NCBI GenBank assembly: GCA_028751875.1
Contig: CM054140.1
Span: 55,691,485-55,755,484, forward strand
From: Rapana venosa
Taxonomy: Eukaryota; Mollusca; Gastropoda; Neogastropoda; Muricidae
DNA: 64,000 bases
Direction: 5' to 3'
Every line of letters starts with the position of its first letter. The stretch's first letter is position 1. The notes under the pieces were generated by a model, which was not told where the DNA came from, ran no database searches, and was given only the letters and a program-made list of their open reading frames with translations. The position numbers and the translations under genes were made by a program. Below, piece after piece: positions 1 through 10,605 of the stretch.

Positions 1-360
1 CGACAACCTCTCGACAACCAGTTGTCCTTAGAAGTATCAGTTCTCAAAGAGGAATCCAAGGCGGCATCATATTCAGTCAAAATTAAACGCAAGCGCTTTG
101 ATTTTGTTTGCTTTATTTTATACAAGATTCAGCGCCATACCAATTCCATACCTTGTTGTTATCAAAATTATTCAAGGAGGCCATCGTGTCTACCAAATTA
201 TCGAGAAAGGCATCAGTTCCATCAGATTTATCGATCGAGGCGGCAGCGTTTACGAAATTTATTCAAGAAGCCCGTCCTTTTAGCATGTTTAATACTGTTA
301 TAATTATGCTAAAGACCGTTCCAAACTGGTACACCTTTGAGTCTGTATTTCGTGTAGACC
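1..360. other. Intronic sequence without recognisable feature
   Basis: Mixed-composition sequence before the first microsatellite. The short open frames here match nothing I recognise and lack paired splice sites. It is probably intron of the LAR-type gene whose exons lie at 17.8-20.4 kb, but the window cannot prove this. Confidence 0.4.
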
Positions 361-374
361 CCCACCCACCCCTC

Positions 375-391
375 ACCACACACACACACGA

Positions 392-437
<46 letters not shown>

Positions 438-495
438 CACACCACACAACACACACACAACACACACACACACACACAGCGCGCGCGCGCGCGAT
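375..495. repeat. (CA)n microsatellite ending in (CG)n
   Basis: An almost pure CA run with a few interruptions, closing with a GCGCGC block at 480-493 that can adopt Z-DNA. The long Thr-His and Cys-Val open frames over it are reading-frame artefacts of the dinucleotide repeat. Confidence 0.95.
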
Positions 496-573
496 GAAAA
501 AAAGCAAATGCATCGTTTATTCGATGTGCCATCTGGAAATATATTTTAAAAAATTGAGTTGACTTGACTTCAA
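492..573 (+). repeat. Family L retroposon tail, degraded copy
   Basis: Shares AAGCAAATGCAT, then CCATCTGGAAATA, then a TTGACTTGACTT tail with the copies at 34463-34500 and 42190-42283. This copy carries extra A residues and a decayed right arm (CGTTT instead of TGCTT) in the terminal hairpin seen in the 42-kb copy. The (TTGAC)n end behaves like a SINE or LINE 3' tail. Confidence 0.7.
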
Positions 574-575
574 AT

Positions 576-600
576 ACACACTCACTCACTCACTCACTCA

Positions 601-639
<39 letters not shown>

Positions 640-801
640 CACCACACACACACACACACACACACCACACACACACACAAATCCAGAGGGGTAAAAAAAA
701 AATGTAGAGGTGGGGGGAGGTGGTATGTTTTAGCGATGTCACCGGTTTTGTTTTACTGGATGGAGAGAGAGAGACACCACACACCACACACACCACACAC
801 A

Positions 802-872
<71 letters not shown>

Positions 873-930
873 CACACAACACACACACACACACACCTAC
901 ACACACACACACACACACGCACGCACCACA

Positions 931-992
<62 letters not shown>

Positions 993-1090
993 AGAGAGGG
1001 TGAAAAAATGTAGAGGTTGTGGAGGGGGGGGGGTATGTTTTAGCGATGTCACCGGTGTTGTTTTACTGGATGAGAGAGAGAGAGAGAGAG
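576..1090. repeat. CA arrays around a duplicated 85-bp module
   Basis: CA runs at about 604-680 and 788-990 flank two copies of one non-repetitive module at about 684-771 and 992-1077. Both copies contain TGTAGAGGT and TTTTAGCGATGTCACCGG and end at GGATG followed by a GA run. Module plus CA run has therefore duplicated as a unit of about 310 bp. Confidence 0.85.
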
Positions 1091-1330
1091 AGAGAAGAGA
1101 GAGTAGGAAGAGAGGGGTTGGGGTGGGAGGGTGGTCCAGAGAAAATCGATTGTTCGTGTGTTGTGGAGCTCGGGTGGTGTGTGGTGAATCGAAGGTGGCT
1201 TCCGGTAGGAGGCCGTACTGGTGTTTGTTCAGCGACAGACAGACAGAGAATTGCTTTTAGCCCACCACCACCACCACCCATAGCTGCCTGCCTCCCTGCC
1301 TGCCTGCTTGCTTGCTTCGCCTGCGCCCCC
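1090..1330. other. GA/G-rich and mixed sequence between repeats
   Basis: A short GA tract, then mixed-composition DNA, then CCTG/CTTG runs near 1285-1318. No exon or RNA gene is recognisable. Confidence 0.5.
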
Positions 1331-1344
1331 CCTGCCCCCCTCAT

Positions 1345-1375
<31 letters not shown>

Positions 1376-1498
1376 GTCTGTCTGTCATTCTCTGTCTGTC
1401 TGTCTCTCTCTTTCTTTCTGTCTCTGTCTCTCTCTCTCTTTCTTTCTCTCTCTCTCTGTCTGTGTGTGTGTGTGTCTCCTCTCACTCACCTCTCCTCT

Positions 1499-1531
<33 letters not shown>

Positions 1532-1571
1532 CTCTCGTCTCTCTCCTCTCTCTCTCTCTCTCTCATCTCCT

Positions 1572-1615
<44 letters not shown>

Positions 1616-1790
1616 CCTTCTCTCTCTCTTCTGGGTTTTCTGTGTGTGTGTGTTTGTGTTTTTTCTTCCTCTTGTTTTTTTTCCCCCCACCCTCTCTCCT
1701 TGCGTCTGTGTGTGTGTGACAAGTGCGGATGCACGCGTGTGCGTGCACCCTCGCCCTGCAACGCGCCCGCGGACGTGCACACACACACAA

Positions 1791-1862
<72 letters not shown>
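1330..1862. repeat. Pyrimidine tract: (TGTC)n then (CT)n
   Basis: TGTC tetranucleotides from about 1344 grade into long CT runs, broken near 1630-1790 by mixed GT-containing sequence. The Ser/Leu-rich frames (and Arg/Glu-rich on the other strand) are low-complexity artefacts. Confidence 0.95.
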
Positions 1863-1863
<1 letters not shown>

Positions 1864-2009
1864 CCAAATCCTTTTCTGCCTCGCTCTGCGAGCCTTGCAA
1901 AACTTAATTAAGGATCATTAGGAAAGGTGACTGCGTCCATGTCTTTTTCTGTCTTTAAAATTTTTATTTTTCGGTTATTATAACTAACAACACACGCACA
2001 CGCATACAC

Positions 2010-2057
2010 ACACAACACACTCTCTCTCTCTCCCCTCTCTCTTCTCCTCTCTCCTCT

Positions 2058-2097
<40 letters not shown>

Positions 2098-2187
2098 CAC
2101 ACCACACACACACACACACACTCACTCACAACACTCAACCCTCTCACACACACACACGCACGCTTGCACTGACACACACAGGCACGA

Positions 2188-2218
<31 letters not shown>

Positions 2219-2400
2219 GATGGAATGTATATAGCGCTGCATCTTGTAAAACAAACAAATCGAAGCGCTTGTACTCAAATCAATCAAACACGAACACACA
2301 CACTCATTCACACTCACTCACCACACACACTTACACACTCACTGAACACTCACTCTCACTCACATCACTCACACACTCACACACAAACACACACACACAT

Positions 2401-2455
<55 letters not shown>
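2010..2455. repeat. CT and CA microsatellites flanking a family F element
   Basis: CT tract at about 2018-2094, CA-rich at 2095-2175, then a family F element, then CA-rich sequence at about 2290-2455. No coding potential beyond repeat-driven open frames. Confidence 0.9.
2188..2276 (+). repeat. Family F element: (AAT)n followed by TATAGCGC module
   Basis: An AAT run is followed by ATGGAATGTATATAGCGC and TGCATCTTGTAAAACAAACA. The same order, (AAT)n then TGGAA-T-TATATAGCGCT then CTTGTAAAA or CTTATAAAA, recurs at 24548-24618 and 25936-26008. I infer a short dispersed element with an (AAT)n end. Confidence 0.75.
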
Positions 2456-2752
2456 TTTACCAAAAGCTCTACCAAAACATTTTGGGGGGGGGGAAACGGT
2501 TACTGGGAAACCTTGCATTGATCAGTCCTGAGGCTTCAAGACTTGTCGTCGTCAACAAATAGTAGTGGCGCTGCAAGCGCAAGACTAACATGGCAAACAA
2601 GCGTTAAGAAAAAAACCCAACAAAAACACGAAACAAAAACCAACCCTAAGTGCGTAATGTTGCACCCAAGAACAAACAAAAAGCCAGCAAGACAGCCTAC
2701 CTACAGGTCAGCACAAGAGAAGCAGAGAGAAGAGTGAGAAAGAAAAGACATT
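2456..2752. other. Unique spacer
   Basis: Mixed A-rich sequence between CA arrays. I see no exon, RNA gene or repeat family in it. Confidence 0.4.
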
Positions 2753-2754
2753 AA

Positions 2755-2997
2755 AACACACACACACACACACCAAAAACGCACACGAGCGCGTGCAAAC
2801 ACACACACACAAAATACAACACATACGAACACACACTCAACACATATTGCAAATACACACACATAACACACCAAACACATACGAACACACACACAACACA
2901 TATGCAAATACACACACATAACACACCCAAAAACACACACACACACACACACCAAATACACACACACACACACAGCACACACACACACACAACACAC

Positions 2998-3038
<41 letters not shown>

Positions 3039-3061
3039 CACAACACAACACAACACAACAC

Positions 3062-3111
<50 letters not shown>

Positions 3112-3160
3112 AACACACACCCCACACACCAAATACACCAAACAAACACACACACACATT
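2755..3160. repeat. (CA)n compound microsatellite
   Basis: CA runs interspersed with ACAACA and ACATACGAACAC variants. A segment containing ACACATACGAACACACAC is duplicated near 2822 and 2876. A five-fold CACAA pentamer run lies at about 3036-3064. Confidence 0.95.
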
Positions 3161-3164
3161 GAAG

Positions 3165-3470
3165 AGAGATCGAAGGGGGATAGGAGGAGTAGGAGGAGGA
3201 GGAAGGGTCGTGACAGTAGCCATAGCAGGGACAGAAGAAGCAGCAGCAGCACAGAGAGAGAGAGAGAGAGGGGGGGGGGGGGGGGGGGGGTGGGGAGGGA
3301 GGGGAGGGTCGTGACAGTAGCCATGCAGGGACAGATGAAGCACAGAGAGAGAGAGAGAGAAGGGAGGAGGTCTCATGAGATTGGTTTTCGGAGGAGGTGG
3401 TTGGGGAGGGAGGGGGGGAGGAAGGGGCCCAGGGAGGAGAGGAGGTGGTTAGTGTGATGGGGAAATCAGA
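3165..3470. repeat. Purine-rich tract with a duplicated module
   Basis: AGGGTCGTGACAGTAGCCAT followed by GCAGGGACAGA occurs twice, near 3203 and 3305, each time running into a GA tract. A G run lies at about 3270-3290. This is a local tandem duplication of about 100 bp with poly-purine flanks. Confidence 0.85.
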
Positions 3471-3782
3471 ATGTGTGCATTTTGCTGCATCTGCTGAATG
3501 CGTGGCGGAGAAGGGTTACCATGGCGACGGGGACAGCAGTAGAAGAAGCCAATCAATACTGTGGCTGGCCCTGCTCTCTAGGCCCTAGCTAGCTGATGCT
3601 GCTACTGCTGCTGCTGCTGCTGATGCTGTGCTTGAGGGTGATGGTTGGCACACTGTACTCTTCTTTGCTTGGTTGCTTGGTTGATGATGATGATAGTGGT
3701 GGTTTTTCAGCAACCCACCTCCTGCACGCTATATCGTAGGCCTCCTCCCCCGACCCCTCACATGCATAATTATCGTCGACAC
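3470..3782. other. Unique intronic sequence with short CTG and GATGATG runs
   Basis: Mostly single-copy in this window. A (CTG)n-like stretch lies near 3600-3625. No gene is recognisable. Confidence 0.4.
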
Positions 3783-3943
3783 TGTTTTAGAAGAAGAAAC
3801 CTAAGTCCGATTTTTTGTTGTTGAAAAGAATGAAATGGGATAAAAAGGAAAATAAAAGTCAAATGTTTAGAAGAAGAAACCTAAGTCTGATTTTTGTTGT
3901 TGAAAAGAATGAAATGGGATAAAAAGGAAAATAAACGTAGAGT
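3783..3943. repeat. Tandem duplication of an 80-bp unit
   Basis: Two head-to-tail copies, 3783-3863 and 3864-3943. Each contains TTTAGAAGAAGAAACCTAAG and GAAAAGAATGAAATGGGATA and ends in GGAAAATAAA. They differ by only a few bases, so the duplication is recent. Confidence 0.9.
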
Positions 3944-4159
3944 CATCTGAATTAAAGATAAAGGAGTAGACTGAATAATGAAGTTGAGTGGATACCGCTG
4001 TCAGTTATAAATGATAATATATATGTTATATTTATGCTGCTAGTCTGTATGTATTTTTTGGTGGGTTTTTTTTTTGTATATGTCTGTCCGCCCCTGTGCA
4101 ATTTTTTGTTTTGTTTTTGGTCCCCTTAGAAGTCCATCCTTTCTGTATGCAATCTCCCA

Positions 4160-4290
4160 GCCTCTGTCTGTCTGGAGTTCAGAGCTCCCCTCTGTCTCTG
4201 TCTGTCTGGAGTTCAGAGCTTTCTCTCCTTTTCTCTTCTCTCTCTCTCTCTCCACTCTCCTCTCTTCTCCTCTCTCTCTCCTCCCCTTCT

Positions 4291-4331
<41 letters not shown>

Positions 4332-4392
4332 GGTGGTGTGTGCGTGCAGTATTACAGATTAAGATTTGACTCCCAGTCTTTGGCAGGGGTAA

Positions 4393-4431
<39 letters not shown>

Positions 4432-4669
4432 TGAAGAAGAATATCAACTATATGATATAACCCAAAACCTGCATGAAAGTTAACGGGCACGCGCCCTCTC
4501 TCCTCTCTCTCTCTTCTCCCCTTTTCTCTCTCTCTCTACCCCTCTCCCTCTCTCTCTCTCCTCTCTCTCTCTCTCTTTTTTTTTTCTGTCTCTCTCTCTG
4601 TCTCTCTCTCTCCTTTCCCCTTTTCCCCTTTCTCCCCCTCTCTCTCCCCTCTCCCCTCTCTCTCCCCTT

Positions 4670-4707
<38 letters not shown>

Positions 4708-4740
4708 CCTCTCAGTCTCTGTCCTGTCTGTCTGTGTAGA
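4160..4740. repeat. CT tracts with an internal poly-G run
   Basis: A CTGTCTGTCTGGAGTTCAGAGCT unit appears twice near 4165 and 4197. CT runs follow at about 4227-4328 and 4495-4725. A G run of about 39 bases lies at about 4391-4429. There is no gene. Confidence 0.9.
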
Positions 4741-4799
4741 TGCTGTAGCAATATGCGAGCTGATACTTTTTTTTCAGTATGTACAGACTGTCATACATT

Positions 4800-5130
4800 A
4801 TCGTCCTTCCCCTTTCCCTTCTCCCCCCCTATTCCTAACCCCCCCCCCCCCCCCCCTCCCCCCCCCCCCCCCCCCCCCAACCCCCCCATCCCTGTAATGC
4901 CCATCTTGTCTGTAAAGTCTGAAAACTGAAGGAGGGAGTGGAGGGAGGGGGTGGGGGGTGCCAGGGGGCAGGAGGAGAGAGGTCGAAATTTCGACATGAC
5001 GTCATTGGTCTCGACGGCTAAACACAGTCTTGAAAGTTTTCTTTCACCCCCCTCCCCTCCCCTCCTCTCCCCTCCTCTCCCCCTCCCCTCCTCTCCCCTC
5101 CTCTCCCCCTCCCCGCCTCTCCCCTTCCCC
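4800..5130. repeat. Poly-C run and C-rich minisatellite
   Basis: A C run at about 4840-4878 is followed by a short mixed segment and then a CCCCTCCTCTCC-type tandem at about 5045-5130. C runs this long are prone to consensus error and can form i-motif or G4 structure. Confidence 0.85.
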
Positions 5131-5379
5131 TCGAATGTCACACTGGCTCTCAATTTAAAGTCTCCGGGTTTTTTTTTTCGATTTTTGTTGGTTTTTTTTG
5201 TTTTTTGGTGGAGCAGCTGAGCCTTCTGTTCTTGTATTATTATTTTTTTGTTTTCAAGCCCGACGCATGGCCTTAAAGAGTTATGCAATACTTGCATAAA
5301 TACGTATAATATCTGGATGCAAGCGCATATGCATGTGTGCATACAAGAACATACTCACTTGCGCGCGCATGCTTACACC

Positions 5380-5484
5380 CTGTCTGTCTGTCTTGTCTCT
5401 GTCTGTCTTTCTCTGTCTGTTCTGTCTGTCTCTCCTCTCTCTCTCTCCTCTCATCTCCCCTCCTCTCTCTCTCTCCTCCTTCTC

Positions 5485-5532
<48 letters not shown>

Positions 5533-5658
5533 TTTCCCCTCTCTCTCTTTCCCTCTCTCTCCCTCCATCCCTCTCGTTGCCTCTTTTTCTTTCCCCTCTC
5601 TCTCTCTCTCTCTCGCTCTCATCACTCTCTCTCTCTCATCTCTCTCTCTCTCTCTCCC

Positions 5659-5698
<40 letters not shown>

Positions 5699-5755
5699 CC
5701 CATTCTCCCCCCCTCTCTTTCCTCCTTCACCCCCCACCCCCTTCCCCCACTCTCA
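5380..5755. repeat. Pyrimidine tract (CTGT)n and (CT)n
   Basis: CTGT units followed by CT runs and CCCT-rich sequence. The Leu/Ser open frames on + and Arg/Glu frames on - are compositional. Confidence 0.95.
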
Positions 5756-6027
5756 TTAAATGAATATGTATACAATATATGTTTGCGCATAGCCACTCCT
5801 TTATCGTCGACCTTTGCCAAAAAAACACGTCCCCCCTTCGTTTATCTCATTTTTTTTGCTTGTGTGTGTTGTTGGGTTGTTGTTTTTTTCTCCCCCTGTC
5901 TCATTGTCTTCTTTTGTTTGCAGCCTCTTTTACTTATCATTTGTACTGTCTGTTGCCAGTATTGTGACCGTTGTATGTTATATAGTGTGTGTCTGTATGG
6001 TTTTTATCTGTATGTGTGTGTGTGTGT

Positions 6028-6300
6028 TCTTTTATTTCGAGGATAATTGAATAAGCACTCATGTGCTGCTGCTTCTTTTTTTTACATCCAGTCCCCGTGT
6101 GTATGCATTTTTGTGAATTTTGTCATCCGTTCCCACCGGCACACAATGGCCTACTCTTCCGGAAAGCGGAACGGGTTTTAACGTGTGCGCAAGATGTTCT
6201 GCGTGCGTTCGCCACACGGGGCCTCGGTTTTAAGTCTCCTCCGAAGGACTTTTAGGGGTAGTGGAGTCGACGGCACTGATGTTAAACTCCAGAGGAAAAA
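6028..6300 (-). mobile_element. SINE family A, headless copy (A1)
   Basis: In + orientation it starts with the reverse complement of the family 3' end (TTTATTTCGAGGATAAT) and carries the conserved CATCCAGTCCCCGTGTGTAT, CCCACCGGCACACAATGGCC and AAGATGTTCTGCGTGCGTTC. It stops at CTCCAGAGGAAAAA, so the tRNA-like head is missing, as expected for a 5'-truncated retroposon. Confidence 0.9.
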
Positions 6301-6324
6301 TATTCGTGTGCGTGTAGCGTGCGT

Positions 6325-6405
6325 GCGTGCGGGGTGTGTGTGTGTGTGTTGTGTGTGTGTGTGTGTTGTGAGAGAGAGAGAGAAAGAGAGAGAGAGAGAA
6401 AAGAG

Positions 6406-6439
<34 letters not shown>

Positions 6440-6455
6440 AGAAGAGAGAGAGAAC
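6325..6455. repeat. GT then GA microsatellite
   Basis: A GT run at about 6338-6368 is followed by GA/GAA repeats to about 6453. Confidence 0.9.
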
Positions 6456-6459
6456 TTTT

Positions 6460-9167
6460 CCTTGCAACCCCTCCTCCTCCTCTTCCAAGATCTATGTGTA
6501 TAATGTAGATCTATGTTAACGATTGATAGCATTAGTTTATCTGTCCTTTTTCAGTTCCCTGTTTCTCTCTTTTCCCGGTTTCAGTTTTGAGTCATTGGAA
6601 TGATACACAAGATGGGTTTTGGTTTTATTTGTGTGAATGATGATTATCATTTTCACTGTGTTTTTGTATGGGTTTTTTCCCCCACTGTGTTATATGGTAG
6701 CCAGAGAAATGGGAGAGAAAAGACTGACCGTATGTTTATGAATTGTGTGTGATTTTGTTGTTGTTGTTGGTATGTGCGCGCGTGTGTCCGTGCGCGCACG
6801 CGCGTACTTGCACTTTCATACGTTTGTGTGAATGGATAAGAAAGTAGAGAAAGAAAGTGCGTTCTTGATGAAGTGCCGTCTCCCTTTTTTTATTTTTTAG
6901 TCTACTACACTCCCACTTCTGTGTAGGTGCCTTCTTACCGTGTCGTCACTGATTGCATTATTTATTGTATATTATAGCTGTCTGTCTTCTCTCCTGTCTG
7001 TCCTACAATCATCCTTCGCCCGGCGTAATTGGATTGTTGGCTGATTCATCATTGTCATTGTCTCTGTTTTGGTGTGATTATGGTCGTTTTTACCTTGTGT
7101 TTGGGTGGGTACCATCGGAATGGGAGAGATGAATTTTATCTGAAGAAAATTTCCCCCTGAGTTGTAATGGTGTGGGTGTGTTGCGTGCGTGCGTGCGTGG
7201 TGGTTGATTGAAAGGGAGCATATGTGTGCATGTGCATGCATGTTTGCTTGGGTGCATAGATGCATGCATGTGCTTGCATCTGCATGCGTCCTGTGGGGTA
7301 CTTGTACGCGTTTGTGCAGGCTTGATTTCTAACATGTTTAACAAGTTTATATCTAACAGTGCTTTCGAATTCGCTCATCAAGATCATTGGGCTTGAATGT
7401 ATTTTTGCGCTATCAGCATTGTGCCTTTTTGTGTGTGTTTTTGTATAATATATTATGATGATGAATATATATATATGTGTGAATATGCAGGTGCTTCTGC
7501 TGTGGCTAAGATGGCTTTATGATTCAGGGAGCCTGACTAGACAAAGAATATGTATCTATAATGTTGCTTGAATTTCAGTGTTCATCCTAGGTGATGGCAG
7601 AGTGTTGGTGGATTATTAACTGCTGATGATGTGTTATGTGTTTTGTTACTGTTACACGTTTTCTTGCCTTCTCAGGTGGTAATCCATGGGTGGTTACGTA
7701 TAAAGGTAAAAGCTCCCATCCGCACAGGGTGCACAGTGGCAGTGTGCATCATACCCTGCTTATCATCAGTATTATCTCTCTCAGTGTGACTTTTTCTTCT
7801 TCTTCTTCTTCATCTTCATTCAAAGTGCATCTTTTCTTTTCAACCCTCCCTTTTCCTTCTTTCCTGTCTCCACACCGCTCTCTTTTTTTTTTCTTCCTTT
7901 TTTTTTCCTCCCCCTGTCTGTGCTGTTTTGGAAAACATATAGTCTTATCAAGTACAGTTTGTGGTTTTTTTTTGCGTTCGTGATTTTTTTTGTTCCTGGT
8001 GAAAAGTATTCGCAGTTTTTATTATACTTGTCCATCAGTTAATAGACAAGCGACAAGATTGTGAATTAGATTATTTTTTGTTTGTTAGTTGAATTAGTGT
8101 AAGTTACGACTAATATGATCACAGGTCAGTTAAAGGTAAAATAAATCAGACACAGTTCAGGTTTTCTTTTTTTAGCTTTAAAAAATGGATTGTTTTATTT
8201 ATTTAGAGGAGGCTAGGATTCTGTTTAGAGTACAGAGTTACAATATCAGAGTGTCTATCTAGTTCATCAATACACTAATCGTCTAAAGAGTAATATCTGA
8301 CTTCCAAAAGTAACAAAAGTGTCACACAGTTAACGCAAACTTTGCCCGTTTTTGAGGGAAAACAAATATTGAAACGTCTGAATTTGTTATGGGAGCTTGT
8401 CATGGAAGGATAAAGGGGGTGATTTTCTTTGAAGGAATCATTTTATTATTACCCTTACAGTTCTGTGGAATAGTTAATTTTTCCTGTTTTTTCTCCTCTT
8501 TTTTTATAAAGCGTATTGCAGATTATATGAACCGTATTGTATATTATTAAAAGGCAAATATATACATTTTAGAATATTGTTTTTCGTTTATTTTTGTACG
8601 TAAGCTTCTTTACATGACATGCTACGATATTGTAGTGAAAATGTTTACTAAACTGCCTGCAAAAGTCTGAATATTTCAGAACTTGAAAAGTTCAGCAATA
8701 TCTACAAGTGTTAAGACTCTTCTTCCACCTCTAATAAAACATCATCATTCTAATTTGAATGAACGACAAGTCACTAAAAATATCTAAGACTGAACTCTGA
8801 ACGACTTCGAAATTTTTTTTTTTTTAAATCAGTTACTAAGTAGGGAAAAGAAAAGCTTTTCTGTTATTTGTATATATATATATATGTATATACTTTGTCT
8901 TTCTTTTTTTTTTTTTGGTTTTGTAAATGGACAATACGCCAGGACGTGTGTCGCGGGGCTTTGTAGCGTCAGTGTGTAGTGTGTCGTTGTGTTGCGCAGT
9001 GGCGGTGTGTCGCCACTGCCACCCCCGCAGTGATGGCTACACATGTATTGGGCCTGTAACCGTGTTCCGTGGTGTAGCCAGTGTGTTGTGAGCAGCCTTC
9101 CTGGCCGTGTGCTCTTGTGTCCTGCTGCACTCTGGTCCACCCTGTGCCTCTTGTCCTTGCGTTCTCG

Positions 9168-9210
<43 letters not shown>

Positions 9211-9360
9211 TGTGTCTTGGGGTAGTAGTAAGTAAAACTAGGTACACGTTTGTATCAAGTGAGGGGACCTCAACTCAACTTAACTCGCACCTGAAATGAA
9301 CAGCAGAAGCAGTCATTTTTCAAGGCTGTCGGTTAAAACTAAACTTTTTTTTTGGGGGGG
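6460..9360. other. Mostly unique intron sequence
   Basis: AT-moderate sequence with few repeats: a short TA run near 8872-8892, a CT run at 9170-9207 and some T runs. A CGTGTGTCCGTGCGCGCACGCGCG stretch lies at about 6780-6804. The only segment with exon-like boundaries is 7676-7705, listed separately. Confidence 0.5.
7676..7705 (+). CDS. Possible 30-nt microexon (weak candidate)
   Basis: A good acceptor tract (TTTTCTTGCCTTCTCAG, ending 7675) precedes 30 nt that run into a donor (AAAG followed by GTAAAA). Length is divisible by three. Read in phase 1, the phase of both LAR exons in this window, it has no stop and gives about ten residues, GGNPWVVTYK plus a split codon. I see no convincing homology to the LAR Ig1 end or Ig1-Ig2 linker, so chance is a serious alternative. 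Transcript reads joining it to 17767 would settle it. Confidence 0.2.
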
Positions 9361-9363
9361 GGA

Positions 9364-9660
9364 AAGTTGGAATTAGAACTTTAGAAAGTGGTAACTCAAC
9401 TTTTAAAAAGTGGGAACTAGAACTTTAAAAAGTGGGAATTAGAACTTTAAGAAGTAGGGACTAGAACTTTAAAAAGTGGGAACTAGAACGTTAATAAAGT
9501 AGGAACTATACTTTTTTGTTAAAAGTGGGAATTAGAACGTTAAAAGTAGGACCTAGAACTTTTTTTAAAAGTGGGAATTACAACGTTAAAAAGTGGGAAC
9601 TGGAACTTTAAAAAAATGGGGACTACAATTTTAAGAAGTGGGAACTAGGACTTTAAACAG
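9364..9660. repeat. Minisatellite H, about 23-bp unit
   Basis: At least eleven imperfect head-to-tail copies of a unit like GTGGGAACTAGAACTTTAAAA. Variation is mainly AATTAGAAC versus AACTAGAAC and in A or T run length. It has no open frame of note. Confidence 0.92.
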
Positions 9661-10013
9661 GGTGGAAAACCGGTCATGAAGGCGTCATACACTGACCATT
9701 TTCCTTTATTTAAACCCACACATTTACCTCTCTCTCTCTCCATATCGTTGCCAAAGCTTTGACATGGGTCATCGGCCACTGACCAGGTGGTGAAACTAAG
9801 GACCTCTTGATTGTAGGGGGGGGGGGGGGGGAGGGGGAGATAGATGGATACTTCTGTCAATGACCCATTGCCTACAGCTCTGGGGAAAGAAAAAACCAAA
9901 CTGGTCATAGCATGTGTTTTTGCCGCTGGAGCAAGTTGTCAGGACTAGTTCTTGTCATTGCAAAGGGTGTGCTGCGTAAGCCATCGATTTTCCTAGCAGT
10001 TTGCCATTGATGT

Positions 10014-10045
<32 letters not shown>

Positions 10046-10478
10046 AACCAAACCTAAGCAGTGGCATTAAGGAATGGGAGGAAAAGGGGGAGGGATAGGG
10101 AAGCGGGCGTAGGCAATGGGGGCAGTCCCATTAGGAGTGGTGTGTTGTTTTAGATTATGTAAAAAACAAACACACACCGAGCCTTCTTGTACTTTTAGAC
10201 ACGCAGGGGTAGGCTTAACAGATCTGGTGGACTTTCTGTGTACCCGTTGTTTATTGTAGCCATCAGTATGCGAGCGAGTTTTCGTGTTTAGACGAGAATT
10301 ATGACTTGAGGAATTTGTCACACAGTCATAATTGTTTTCTTGCCAACGATTCCTCTGACACTGTGACATCGTGAGTCACTGGAAATAAAATCGGAAGCAT
10401 TAAAAAAAACAACCCACCAGGCCATTAGCAAGCAGTTCTAGAAGGGATAAGTATAAGGGAAAGTCGTTGCTATTCTTC
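9660..10478. other. Unique intronic sequence
   Basis: Contains a poly-G run at about 9818-9832 and a GT run at about 10018-10045. The open frames at 9645-9908 (-) and 10067-10369 (-) show no recognisable domain and no paired splice sites. I regard the stretch as non-coding. Confidence 0.45.
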
Positions 10479-10479
10479 T

Positions 10480-10605
10480 TTCTTCTTCGTCTAAACGCTC
10501 AGACAGCAACTAATTACGATGAGCGAAAATACGTTGCGCTGCCGTTAAGCGCCTGGCAAGTCAGGCCCAGCGCATCCGACTTCGGCGCGTGGTTCTTTGT
10601 TGAAA
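10480..10605 (+). repeat. Family K element, copy 1
   Basis: Shares CAGACAGCAACTA, GAGCGAAAATACGTTGCGCT and GCCGTTAAGCGCCTG, then CAAGTCAGGCCCAGCGC and TCCGACTTCGGC, with 35139-35268. A partial reverse copy is at 24752-24830. It starts after a TTCTTC-rich stretch. The class is unknown to me; size and dispersal suggest a short retroposon or the end of a larger one. Confidence 0.8.
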
